From assembly GCF_006228125.1 (NCBI RefSeq), contig NZ_VDFY01000093.1:1-64000 (forward strand): a stretch of DNA of 64,000 bases, read 5' to 3'. The notes under the pieces were generated by a model. It had not been told where the DNA came from. It ran no database searches and was given only the letters and a program-made list of their open reading frames with translations. The position numbers and the translations under genes were made by a program. Below, piece by piece: positions 36,894 through 45,383 of the stretch (positions are counted from its first letter, which is position 1; every line of letters starts with the position of its first letter). Origin of the DNA: Micromonospora orduensis (GTDB lineage Bacteria > Actinomycetota > Actinomycetes > Mycobacteriales > Micromonosporaceae).

Positions 36894-37982
36894 ATGCGGG
36901 ACATCGCCGATGGGCTGATCGCCTGGCGCGCCGCCGGTGTCGCCTTCGCCGTGGCCACTGTCGTACGGACCTGGCGCTCGGCACCCCGGCAACCGGGCGC
37001 GGCCATGGCGGTCTCCGCCCACGGCGAGGTCCTTGGCAGCGTCTCCGGTGGCTGCGTCGAGGCCGCCGTCTACGAGCTGTGCCTGGCGTCCGTCGGGACC
37101 GGCCTGCCCCACACCCAGACGTACGGCGTCAGCGACGACGACGCGTTCGACGTCGGCCTGACCTGCGGCGGCACCATCGAGATCCTGGTCCGGCCGGACA
37201 CCGGGCTGACCGAACCCGACGAGGTGCTCGCCGCGATCCGGACCGGCCGGCCCGTCGCCACGGCCTCGGTCGAGGACGCGCAGCTGGTGGTCTGGCCCGA
37301 CCGGGTCGGGGGCAGCCTCGGCAACCCCGACCTGGACCGCGCGGCGGCGCAGCAGGCGGCCGGCATGCTCGCGCTCGGCACCACCGGCACGATCCACCTC
37401 GGGAGGCAGGGGGAGCAGCGACGCGACGAGGTCTCCGTCTTCGTCCAGTCGTACCTGCCGCCGCCCCGAATGATCGTCTTCGGGGCGATCGACTACGCCG
37501 CCGCGGTGGCGCGGATCGGCCGGTTCCTCGGCTACCGCGTCACCGTCTGCGACGCCCGCCCCGTGTTCGCCACCCGCAAACGCTTCCCCGAGGCCGACGA
37601 CCTGGTCGTGCAATGGCCGCACACGTACCTGGAGTCGACCACCGTCGATGAGCGCACGGTGCTCTGCGTGCTGACCCACGACCCGAAGTTCGACGTCCCG
37701 CTGCTGAAGCTCGCCCTGCGCACGCCGGCCCGCTACATCGGCGCGATGGGCAGCCGCCGTACCCACTCGGACCGGCTACGACGGCTGCGGGAAGAGGGTG
37801 TGGACGAGGCCGCCCTCGCCCGGCTCTCCTCGCCGATCGGGCTGGACCTCGGCGCGCGGACGCCAGAGGAGACGGCCGTGGCGATCGCCGCCGAGATCAT
37901 CGCCCAGGCCTGGGGGGGCTCGGGCCGTCCCCTCACCGGCCTTGGGCTCCCGATCCACCAGCAGCCGCACCCGTTGGAGTGA
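36894..37982 (+). CDS. coxI: XdhC/CoxI-family protein
   Basis: Full-length XdhC-type protein, 362 residues, divergent from coxM. N-terminal VVRTWRSAPRQPGAAMAVSAHGEVLGSVSGGCVEAAVYE and TCGGTIEIL motifs hold the conserved Cys positions; the C-terminal Rossmann part (MIVFGAIDYAAAVARIGRFLGY, YIGAMGSRRTH, GLDLGARTPEETAVAIAAEI) is complete. It is expected to deliver sulfurated Mo cofactor to CoxL. Together with the YHS-fused gene at 32088 the cluster has two XdhC homologues. Confidence 0.9.
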   Translation: MRDIADGLIAWRAAGVAFAVATVVRTWRSAPRQPGAAMAVSAHGEVLGSVSGGCVEAAVYELCLASVGTGLPHTQTYGVSDDDAFDVGLTCGGTIEILVRPDTGLTEPDEVLAAIRTGRPVATASVEDAQLVVWPDRVGGSLGNPDLDRAAAQQAAGMLALGTTGTIHLGRQGEQRRDEVSVFVQSYLPPPRMIVFGAIDYAAAVARIGRFLGYRVTVCDARPVFATRKRFPEADDLVVQWPHTYLESTTVDERTVLCVLTHDPKFDVPLLKLALRTPARYIGAMGSRRTHSDRLRRLREEGVDEAALARLSSPIGLDLGARTPEETAVAIAAEIIAQAWGGSGRPLTGLGLPIHQQPHPLE

Positions 37983-38142
37983 TCCGCTCGTGCCGCAGCC
38001 CGATCCGGCCCGGCGAGACCTGTCCGGTCACCCCACTAGCCTCGGCCGCGAATCATCGACATCAGCAGCCCGTGGGTCTCGGCGTCGCCGGCCACGACAG
38101 GCCCGCGGCCTGCCGGCCCGATCGGGGCGCCGTCGATCCTCA

Positions 38143-38380
38143 CGACTGTTCGCCGAGGTCATGCTCAGCTGGGAGATCCGCTCCTACCGCCAAGCCAGCC
38201 GGCATCCCGGACCCGTCTTCTTCGACCGTGGGATCCCGGACCTCGTCGGCTACTACCTCCTACTCGGCCAGCCCGTTCCCGCGCACCTGACAGCCGCAGC
38301 ACAGCTGTTCCGCTACCACCAGCGGGTGTTCATCGCCCCGCCCTGGCCGCAGATCTACACCACCGACAGCGAACGACACC
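38143..38380 (+). pseudogene. AAA-ATPase fragment, both ends missing
   Basis: Eighty codons in one frame read RLFAEVMLSWEIRSYRQA, then GPVFFDRGIPDLVGYYLLLG and FRYHQRVFIAPPWPQIYTTDSER. This matches the middle and late part of a small predicted ATPase family (P-loop kinase-like, AAA_28 type). The P-loop N-terminus is unreadable upstream, and the C-terminus is replaced at about 38381 by the 3' end of a tRNA-like sequence. A remnant of a mobile region. Confidence 0.6.
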
Positions 38381-38386
38381 AAGGGG

Positions 38387-38413
38387 TCGTCGGTTCGAAT
38401 CCGGCCGTCCCGA
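38387..38413 (+). other. 3' end of a tRNA gene (T-arm plus acceptor strand)
   Basis: T stem GTCGG (38389-38393), loop TTCGAAT, stem CCGGC (38401-38405), then acceptor strand CGTCCCG and discriminator A (38413). No D-arm, anticodon arm or 5' acceptor half lies upstream; that position is the ATPase fragment. It is therefore a partial tRNA copy of the sort left at an attachment site, and its amino-acid identity cannot be read. Confidence 0.65.
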
Positions 38414-38421
38414 CAGGCAAG

Positions 38422-38453
38422 AGCCCTGACCAGCGGAAACGCTGATCAGGGCT
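38422..38453. terminator. Hairpin terminator after the tRNA fragment
   Basis: AGCCCTGACCAGCG, loop GAAA, CGCTGATCAGGGCT: a 14-bp stem with one mismatch, followed by TAATTT on the plus strand. It fits the terminator of the tRNA and may also end minus-strand transcription from the LAL regulator. Confidence 0.65.
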
Positions 38454-38613
38454 TAATTTCGTCCATGGGGTTCTGAGCCGCCCCCCGAAAACCCCAAGGG
38501 GACGATGGGAACCGGTCCTTCGCCCGGCACCTGAAGTGAGCTGGGCCGTCAGGCCGGCAGCAGACGCTGACGAACTGTCGGCCAGGATGCCGCTCACATG
38601 ACCAGGATCGGCG

Positions 38614-41589
38614 TCAGCGGCTGCCGACGAGGCCAGCGCCAGGAAGCTCAGGGACCGGTCGGCCACTGTCGATATCGGTCGCGATATCGCTCAACGCGAT
38701 CCGGTTTGGCTGGCCGGTCTTGGTAATGAGGCTGGAGACATGCCGCTCCACCGTGCGCGGTGACAGGTGCAGGCGCTCGGCGATCTCGCGGTTGCTCAGC
38801 CGACCGGTGAGCAGCCGCAGCACCTCCCACTCGCGTACCGTCACGCCCGCCGCCCGTAGCTCGGGTGGGATCTCTGCGGCGCCGTACCGACGTTGGGTGA
38901 CCCGCGCGCCCGCCTGGCGCAGCAGCATGCGACACGCACCGGCAACCGGCGTGACGTTCGCCTGGTGGAAGTAGTCCTCGGCGGCACGCAGCCACTCCAC
39001 AGGGGTGCCCCAGCCATCGGCGAGCGCCGCCTCGGCGACCAGCCGCAGGGCGAGGTGCCGCCCCATCGCGTACAGCGCGCCGACCTCCATGGCCTCGGCC
39101 ACGGTGGCGGTCGCGGCGTTGTGTTGACCCGCACGGCCAAGCAGGACCGCCCGGGCGAAGAGCGCGAACTGCCGGTCCCACCGTAGTTGGCTCGCCGGTG
39201 TGCCGACGATCGCTTCGTACGCCGGAAAGTCGACCTCGCCGGCGATCGCCCGCAACAGCAACTGGAGGCCGAGCCGTCCACCCAGGTGGAACACGGTCGG
39301 GTTCGTCTCCTCCGCCCGTACCGCCAGGGACAGCTCGTCCAGCGCCCGCGGGCGGTCCTCCTCCAGCAGCGCGCAGAACGTGCCGGCCAGGCCGTGGACC
39401 CGCTGCGTGTGCAGGCTCTCGTCACCGCCCCAGCGCCGGAACTCAGCGAGCGCGTTCTGCATCTCCACCCGTCGGCCCCGGTGGGCGGCGAGCACCGCGC
39501 TGAGCAGCAGTACGTACTGGGTGGTCTCCATCAGCTTCAGGCGTGTCGTCGCGGTGAGGACCTGGTCGATCAGGTTCTGTGCGGCCGGGTAGTCACCGCG
39601 CATGATCAGGTGCAGCGCGATGCTCGCCTCGGCCTGCTGGCGGGCAGTCACCGCCCCGGCCCGCAGCGCTCGTTCCCGGGCCTGTTCCAGCCGGTCCAGT
39701 GTGCCGTGTAGCAGGGCGTCGTCGTTGCCGAGCCGGATCAGCGCGTGGACCTCCCAGATCGGCAGGCCGTGCTCGGCGGCGATGGACCGGGCCTGCTCCA
39801 GGCAGCGGGTGGCCTCGGCCGGGTCGCGATGCCGGACGAGCGCACCGAGCAACTGCCAGGCCTGACAGGCCACCACCGGCAGCGGCACCGCGGCGCCTAC
39901 CGTGGCGGCCCGGCGGGCCAGAGTCTCGGCGACCTCCATCTGGTCCCGCCCTGGCCTGTCCAGGGCCAGGTGTGCGGCGACGATGTCGATCGGGGCTTCG
40001 TCCTCCGCCGCGGGGTCCGGGCCGAGCAGCTCACGGGCGATCTCCACCTGGGCCAGCGCGTCGGTCAGCTCCCCGGCCACCACCGCGGTCCAGGCCAGCC
40101 GGGTGTGCAGCCTGGCTCGCCGTCGAGCGGGGAGACCGGCCACCTGGTCTGGACTGTTGACCAGCTCCAGTGCCCGCCGGACCATGCCAGCCTCGCCGAG
40201 GGCCTGCAGGAGTGTCTCCAGGGTGTCGGCGCGGGCCTCGGCCGACCCGTCGGCCTGGAGTTCCCAGGCCCGGTCGAGGAGGGCGACGGCCGAGGTGGCG
40301 GCACCCTGCGCGAGGGCCCTCCGGCCGGCTTCGGCAAAGAGTCGACCGGCCAGCAGGGCGTCGCCGGTCTCGAGCCGCAGAGTGGCGGAAATCTGGCACC
40401 ACTCACCCGACAACTCCGGGTGTACCTTCGTGACGGCCTCGGCGACGGTGTGGGCCAACTCCCGCCGGTCGGCCGGCTCGACCAGGGCGAGCAGCGACTC
40501 GCGGGTGACGCGGTGCCGGAAGGTGTACCAGTCGGTCAACTGGTCGTCCGGTGCCACCAACTGGGCGACGATGTCGCCGTGCAGATGGTTGAACAGGTCG
40601 CGGTCGCTGAGCCCTGTCGCCGACTGCACCACGGCCACCGAGAAGCGTTGCCCGATCAGAGCGCCGCAGGACAGCAGCTCCCGGGCCTGCGGGCTCAGCT
40701 TCTCGATCCGGTGCGCCATGCTTCTGGCGAAGGCGGCGGGCAGGGTGGCGGGCGCCTGCGGAGTGACGAGCCACCCCTGTGGACCGTGCCGGAGCAATCC
40801 GTTCTCCACCATCGCCGCGAGGATCTCCTCGATGAGGAACGGGTTGCCGCCGCTGCCGCCCCACAGCAGCTCGGCCGCGGCCGTGGGCAGCTCATCCGCC
40901 GTCACGCCGAGGCAGGCGCCGGCCATGGCGTGCAGGTCCTCGGGCCCGAGACCGCCCAACTCGATCACGGTGCATCGGCCGCGGCGGGCCGCTGCCCGAG
41001 CGACCTCCAGCGCGGGGGAGTCGTCCGCCCGGAGGACGCCGACCAGCAGGGTGGGCTGCTGGTCGAGGTTGTCGATCAGATATTCGATCACCATGAGCGT
41101 CTCGGCGTCGGCGTCCTGGAGATCGTCCAGGACCATCAGGCACCCGCGGTCCTGACCGGCGAGACCGGTCAGCCGGAGCACCGCCTCGGCCAGGATCACC
41201 ACCGATCCGGTCTCCTGGTCGGCGAGGGGGGTGCCCCAGTCGGGCACAAGTTTGCCGAGGATCGGCCCGTACGGGCCGAGCGCCGTGACGTCCATTGTGG
41301 CCGAACGGAGCAGGGAGAGCACCGCCTCGGTGAGCGGGCGCAGCGGCACTCCGGTGCCGAGTGCGCTGGCCCGCCCCCGCAGCAGACTCATTTCGTCGGT
41401 GTAGGCGCGCTCGGCGGCCGCCGCGGCGAGCCGCGACTTGCCGACGCCGGCCTCTCCGACGATGAAGACCGCGCCCCCGCGCCCGACGCGGGCAGCCTCG
41501 ATCATGCCGATCAGCACACCGAGTTCCGCATCTCGGCCGACCAGGACGCGTGATCGTTGCACGGCGGCAACGTTAGCGAGGCGGTCCAT
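38614..41589 (-). CDS. LAL-type LuxR-family ATPase regulator
   Basis: Large ATP-binding LuxR regulator, 991 residues. Walker A FIVGEAGVGKSRLAAA with Lys51, Walker B LMVLDDLQDADAETL, a long helical middle part, and a C-terminal helix-turn-helix (LTGRLSNREIAERLHLSPRTVERHVSSLI). Members commonly act as pathway-specific activators in actinomycete natural-product clusters. It lies 96 bases downstream of the lanthipeptide precursor on the same strand, so it may be the activator of that cluster (inference). ATG 41589; a later GTG (VQRSRVLVGRD) would also fit. Confidence 0.88.
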   Translation of the reverse strand: MDRLANVAAVQRSRVLVGRDAELGVLIGMIEAARVGRGGAVFIVGEAGVGKSRLAAAAAERAYTDEMSLLRGRASALGTGVPLRPLTEAVLSLLRSATMDVTALGPYGPILGKLVPDWGTPLADQETGSVVILAEAVLRLTGLAGQDRGCLMVLDDLQDADAETLMVIEYLIDNLDQQPTLLVGVLRADDSPALEVARAAARRGRCTVIELGGLGPEDLHAMAGACLGVTADELPTAAAELLWGGSGGNPFLIEEILAAMVENGLLRHGPQGWLVTPQAPATLPAAFARSMAHRIEKLSPQARELLSCGALIGQRFSVAVVQSATGLSDRDLFNHLHGDIVAQLVAPDDQLTDWYTFRHRVTRESLLALVEPADRRELAHTVAEAVTKVHPELSGEWCQISATLRLETGDALLAGRLFAEAGRRALAQGAATSAVALLDRAWELQADGSAEARADTLETLLQALGEAGMVRRALELVNSPDQVAGLPARRRARLHTRLAWTAVVAGELTDALAQVEIARELLGPDPAAEDEAPIDIVAAHLALDRPGRDQMEVAETLARRAATVGAAVPLPVVACQAWQLLGALVRHRDPAEATRCLEQARSIAAEHGLPIWEVHALIRLGNDDALLHGTLDRLEQARERALRAGAVTARQQAEASIALHLIMRGDYPAAQNLIDQVLTATTRLKLMETTQYVLLLSAVLAAHRGRRVEMQNALAEFRRWGGDESLHTQRVHGLAGTFCALLEEDRPRALDELSLAVRAEETNPTVFHLGGRLGLQLLLRAIAGEVDFPAYEAIVGTPASQLRWDRQFALFARAVLLGRAGQHNAATATVAEAMEVGALYAMGRHLALRLVAEAALADGWGTPVEWLRAAEDYFHQANVTPVAGACRMLLRQAGARVTQRRYGAAEIPPELRAAGVTVREWEVLRLLTGRLSNREIAERLHLSPRTVERHVSSLITKTGQPNRIALSDIATDIDSGRPVPELPGAGLVGSR

Positions 41590-41685
41590 CGATGACCAGG
41601 GTCAGCCAGTAGGCGCACCGAGCCCGGCAAGATTATCGTCCGACCGGCCTGATCGCGGCGCTGACCGGGGGGTATCCGCCCAGGG

Positions 41686-41925
41686 TCACACAGGGAAGGT
41701 GGGGCAGCAGGTGGTGAGCGCGAGCGGGACGGCGGCGTCGACGTCTCCGGCGTTGCCAGCGACCAGGTGTCCAACCAGGAGGCCAACCGGGATGGCCAGA
41801 CCGGCCAGGGCCGCCGTACGCAGGCCAAAGGCAACCATCGGGCTGACCTCTGGCTCCCCGGCGGGGTGCGGGTCCTCGACGTGGGCGGTGTCGGCGAGGT
41901 CGGCGGTGAGCTGGTGAGACATCAT
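41686..41925 (-). CDS. lanA: Putative class II lanthipeptide precursor, atypical
   Basis: 79 residues directly downstream of lanM, starting with two ATGs (41925, 41922) that overlap the lanM stop, after a strong GAGGAG site. The acidic N-terminal leader (TAHVEDPHPAGEPEVSP) is followed by a hydrophobic stretch (residues 36-57) and a short end with LALTTCCPTFPV. Two Thr followed by two Cys could give (methyl)lanthionine. GNAG at 57-60 could be a GA/GG-type leader cleavage point, leaving a 19-residue core. Position and Cys/Thr end support LanA; the membrane-like segment and adjacent cysteines are unusual. No sequence match to a named lantibiotic is recognised. Confidence 0.6.
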   Translation of the reverse strand: MMSHQLTADLADTAHVEDPHPAGEPEVSPMVAFGLRTAALAGLAIPVGLLVGHLVAGNAGDVDAAVPLALTTCCPTFPV

Positions 41926-44900
41926 TTTTCTTCTCTCCTCGGGGTGAAGGGGTTGGTAAGCGACAGCCAGCCGGTTCCGGTTGGCTGCGGGGTGGGTTCC
42001 AGGAGCAACGCGGACGGAATCCGTGCGGCCAGGGCGGAGCGCAGCAGTCCGTAGCCGATGCCGGCGAGGCCGGTCAGCAGCCCCGGTGTGAGCACTCCGT
42101 CGGGTGTGCCGCAGTAGCGCGTCTGCCATTGAAGGGAGTTGAGGAGCAGGGTGGTCCGCTGCCGTAGCGCGGCGGCTGCCGCAGGGCCGGCGGGCCCCGC
42201 GGCCAGCACAGTCAGCGCCTCGCCGACGCCGGACTCGCCGTGGCAGAGACTCAGGTCGCGGGACAGCGGCCGGTCGGCCAAGCGCCGGACGAGGTGAGTC
42301 GGCGCGTCCGGGTCCGCGGCGGGGGAGGTGCCCGCGTCGTGCCGGCCGGCGAGGGCGAGGGCCAGGCCGGCGGTGCCGGCACACCACCCGGACGAGTTGG
42401 TCGGGGTCCGCCGGGCGTGCCGCAGAGCTTTCCGTGCCGCGTCCCCGTGCTGCCGGGAACCGCCGCCGACGTCGACGAACCGGTGCAGGGCGTACGCGAT
42501 GCCGGCCGTGCCGTCGGCGAAGCCAGCCGGACTGGCGGGGTGATCGAACGCGGTCGTACCGGCCAGCTGGTCGGCGCAGGTCCGGGCCAGCGCCGCAGCC
42601 CGATCCAGGCCCAGCTCGGCGTGGATCGAGGTCATCGCGGCCAGGCAGCCGGCCTTGCCGGTGGCCCAGTCGTCGGTGGCGGAGCCGGCAACCGCGACCT
42701 CGGCGAGTTCGACCGCCGTGTCGACCCACCGACCGATCTCAGGGTCGTCGAGCAGCACGGCCAGCCGGGCCAGCCCGTAGGCCAGTCCGCCGAGGCCGTG
42801 CAGCCCGCCACAGCCGATCGCCGTGACCAGCTCGGGTCGATCCGAGAGCAGGCGTAGTAGCCCCGGCGTCGCGGCGACAGCCCGACGGGCCACGTCGCCG
42901 TAGCGGGCCACGCCGCTGATGTGGGCGAGCTGGCCGAGGAAGAGCGCCACGCCGAGATACCCGTTGGCCAGGCCGGCGCCCATCGGGAGCAGCAGCCACT
43001 GCCGGTCGTCGACCAGTTCCAGGCCGAGCCAGTTCACCCGGTCCCGGCCCGGCGCGCCACGGGCGACGATCTGGTCGGCGATCGCGCAGGCTGCGGAGAC
43101 CAACCGTTCGGGTGGGGCGGCCGTGCCGTGCGACGGCCCTGGCATCGGCGCCATGTCGCCATGCGCGCCGAGGGGCCGGCGGGTGGCCAGGCTGGCCGTG
43201 ATGACCCACTCCTGGTCCTGCCGGTCGGCCTCGCCGAGCCCGGTGATGCGGTCCAGTGCGGCGTCGACGCCACTGCGGTACAGCGGCACCGTGGTCGGCT
43301 CCCCGTCGGCTGCCAGGTGGGGACTGTCGGCCCGGGCGTGGAAGTACGGCACGTCGCCGCGCCACAGGGCCACGATCTCGTGGCGCGCGAACAACGGGTC
43401 GCCGGGCAGTGTGGTCCGGCCGCAGAGCTGCCCGAGGAAGCGGTCCCGGTCCAGACCGTCGCGCAGCAGGCTCGGGTGGGTGGACTCGTCGAGCAACGTA
43501 CGGTAGGCCCAGGTGGGCCGAACGACGAGTCGCACAGTCATGGCCGACGACGCCTTGACCAGTTGGGCGAATTCCCCGCGGTGCGCCTCGATCGCCTCGT
43601 AGCCGAGCCGGAAACCCTCCAGCATCGCCGCCTCGTGGTCCTCCGGATCGATCACCCGATCGCCGAGCCGGGGCCGGTTCGAGGCTCCGTCAAAGGCGGA
43701 CGCGCGACGTACCAGGCGCATCTGGTCAGTGCCCGGGTCCGCCCAGTCGATCCGCCTGACCGGGCTCTGCCGGCCCTCGTCGCCGCCGGCGCCGGACAGG
43801 TCCATGATGCCCTGATCACCGACGACGATCAGCGGCAGCAACGCGGTCCGGTGCACCGAGGCGGCGAGCAGGTCGGCGGCTGGGTCGCCGCTCTGGGTCG
43901 CGGGCCGCCAACTGGGGCTGAACAACGTCTCGACGTCGATGGCCACAGGGTCCTCGCCGCTGGCGATCACGTTCTCGTAGTGCAGATCGGTGGTGTTGAG
44001 CGCGTGGGCGAGCGCCAGCAGCGCGCCTTGCCGTCGATAGAAGCGGTCCGCGCCGTCCGTGTCGGCCAGCGGTGCCGCGATCACGAACTCGGTCCAGCCG
44101 TACTCCGGGCGGACCAGGCAGGCGGCTGTCCGCATGCCGACTGTGGGCACCATCCGGTTCATCCAGCTGACGAAGGCTGCGAGCCGGCCGTCGTGGGTGA
44201 GATCCCGGGGCTTGTAGACCAACCGCCGGCCGTCGGCGAACTGGACCACGGTGGTGGTCCTGCCGGCCCGGTGCGGGTCGCCCCGCCTGTCGTCGACGGC
44301 CACCAGGGGGCCGGGGTCGACGCCGCCCAGGAGGTTGTCGACCAGGCGGTCCCGGTCGGCGGTGTACCTGGCGAGCAGCTCCAGCATCGCGTCGGTGGCG
44401 TGCGCGGTGGCCTGCCCGAGCAGCCGGGCGAGGACCGGAAGATCGGTGAACAGCGCAGCCAGCCCCGCCGGGGTGGCAAGCTGGCGGACGAAGCCGACGA
44501 ATCGGGCGCGACTGTCGGCACCCGGCAGGAGGCCGGCGGTCCTGCGGCGGTGTAGTTCCTCGACGAAGGTACGGGCGGCCAGCGCGGCCAGTTGCCGTTC
44601 CAGGGTGGCCCCCAACGCGGCATCCAGCGCGCCCAGGTCGACCTGGGCATCGGTCACCGGGCCGGCGTCCCGGCGGAAGCGAGCCCTCGCCTGGTCGACC
44701 AACGGACGTAACGGCAGGGCGAACGCCGTCCTCCAGTCCGCTGGGACCGGCACCGACGGAGGCGGTGCGGCGGCGCGCACCGCGGACTCGATCAGGACCG
44801 CCCAGGGCGGCGGGTCGACCCGCGCGGCGAGGTGCCCGTCCTCCTCGGCGAGGAACGTGAGCAACCGATCCTCGTCGACGCCCAGCTCGCCCAGCCGGAC

Positions 44901-45140
44901 GTTCAGCTCCGCGCCACGGTCGGCCCGCCACAGGTCCAACCGCCGCCGCGCGTGGCCGAGCCGCCCGGTGTCCACCGGGTCGGTGCCGCCGCCGGCGGTC
45001 ACCCGCTCGTGCAGCGCCAGGCCCCGCGCCCACCAGCCCCGGCGGAGTCGGGGCGACTCGGCCGGAGCGAGGCTGGGTGGGCCGTCGGCGTCCGTGGTGT
45101 TCATCGATTTGAGGGTGCCAAGCGGCGGCGGGTAACTCAT
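41922..45140 (-). CDS. lanM: Class II lanthipeptide synthetase LanM
   Basis: Bifunctional enzyme that dehydrates Ser/Thr and closes thioether rings, 1072 residues. The N-terminal kinase-like dehydratase domain has VYKPRDLTHDGRLAAFV and TTDLHYENVIASGEDPVAIDVETLF; the C-terminal LanC-like cyclase has the zinc ligands GWCAGTAGLAL and LCHGESGVGEAL. ATG 45140 is chosen because GGTGGA lies eight bases upstream; ATG 45104 is possible. A much longer open frame upstream is antisense to the SARP gene. No LanT transporter or protease gene is nearby. Confidence 0.93.
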   Translation of the reverse strand: MSYPPPLGTLKSMNTTDADGPPSLAPAESPRLRRGWWARGLALHERVTAGGGTDPVDTGRLGHARRRLDLWRADRGAELNVRLGELGVDEDRLLTFLAEEDGHLAARVDPPPWAVLIESAVRAAAPPPSVPVPADWRTAFALPLRPLVDQARARFRRDAGPVTDAQVDLGALDAALGATLERQLAALAARTFVEELHRRRTAGLLPGADSRARFVGFVRQLATPAGLAALFTDLPVLARLLGQATAHATDAMLELLARYTADRDRLVDNLLGGVDPGPLVAVDDRRGDPHRAGRTTTVVQFADGRRLVYKPRDLTHDGRLAAFVSWMNRMVPTVGMRTAACLVRPEYGWTEFVIAAPLADTDGADRFYRRQGALLALAHALNTTDLHYENVIASGEDPVAIDVETLFSPSWRPATQSGDPAADLLAASVHRTALLPLIVVGDQGIMDLSGAGGDEGRQSPVRRIDWADPGTDQMRLVRRASAFDGASNRPRLGDRVIDPEDHEAAMLEGFRLGYEAIEAHRGEFAQLVKASSAMTVRLVVRPTWAYRTLLDESTHPSLLRDGLDRDRFLGQLCGRTTLPGDPLFARHEIVALWRGDVPYFHARADSPHLAADGEPTTVPLYRSGVDAALDRITGLGEADRQDQEWVITASLATRRPLGAHGDMAPMPGPSHGTAAPPERLVSAACAIADQIVARGAPGRDRVNWLGLELVDDRQWLLLPMGAGLANGYLGVALFLGQLAHISGVARYGDVARRAVAATPGLLRLLSDRPELVTAIGCGGLHGLGGLAYGLARLAVLLDDPEIGRWVDTAVELAEVAVAGSATDDWATGKAGCLAAMTSIHAELGLDRAAALARTCADQLAGTTAFDHPASPAGFADGTAGIAYALHRFVDVGGGSRQHGDAARKALRHARRTPTNSSGWCAGTAGLALALAGRHDAGTSPAADPDAPTHLVRRLADRPLSRDLSLCHGESGVGEALTVLAAGPAGPAAAAALRQRTTLLLNSLQWQTRYCGTPDGVLTPGLLTGLAGIGYGLLRSALAARIPSALLLEPTPQPTGTGWLSLTNPFTPRREEK

Positions 45141-45383
45141 GCGTGGGATCCACCCAAATTCTTGTCGGCCAGGCTGGTCGCCGCAGATCGCGCACTTTCC
45201 GGTGCTGCCCGGGCGACAGTCGGTGATGACCGCCCGGAGGGTGGGACCGCGGGCCGGCGTCGGTGCTGTGGCGATATCACGCGGGTGTGGACGACGGAAC
45301 TTGGGTGCCCGGCACAGATGCGTCGACGCGCGACGGTGGTCGACCCTCCGACTGTTCGATGGGCTGACCTGATCGGAGCAACT

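Noticed and set aside
38310-38415. A complete tRNA gene
   Set aside because: Only the T-arm and 3' acceptor strand are present; no D or anticodon arm can be folded from the bases upstream.
45141-45383. SARP box in the lanM-SARP divergent region
   Set aside because: Searched for GTATGG/TATAG heptamers at 11-bp spacing on both strands and found none; a lone GATATC near 45270 lacks a partner.
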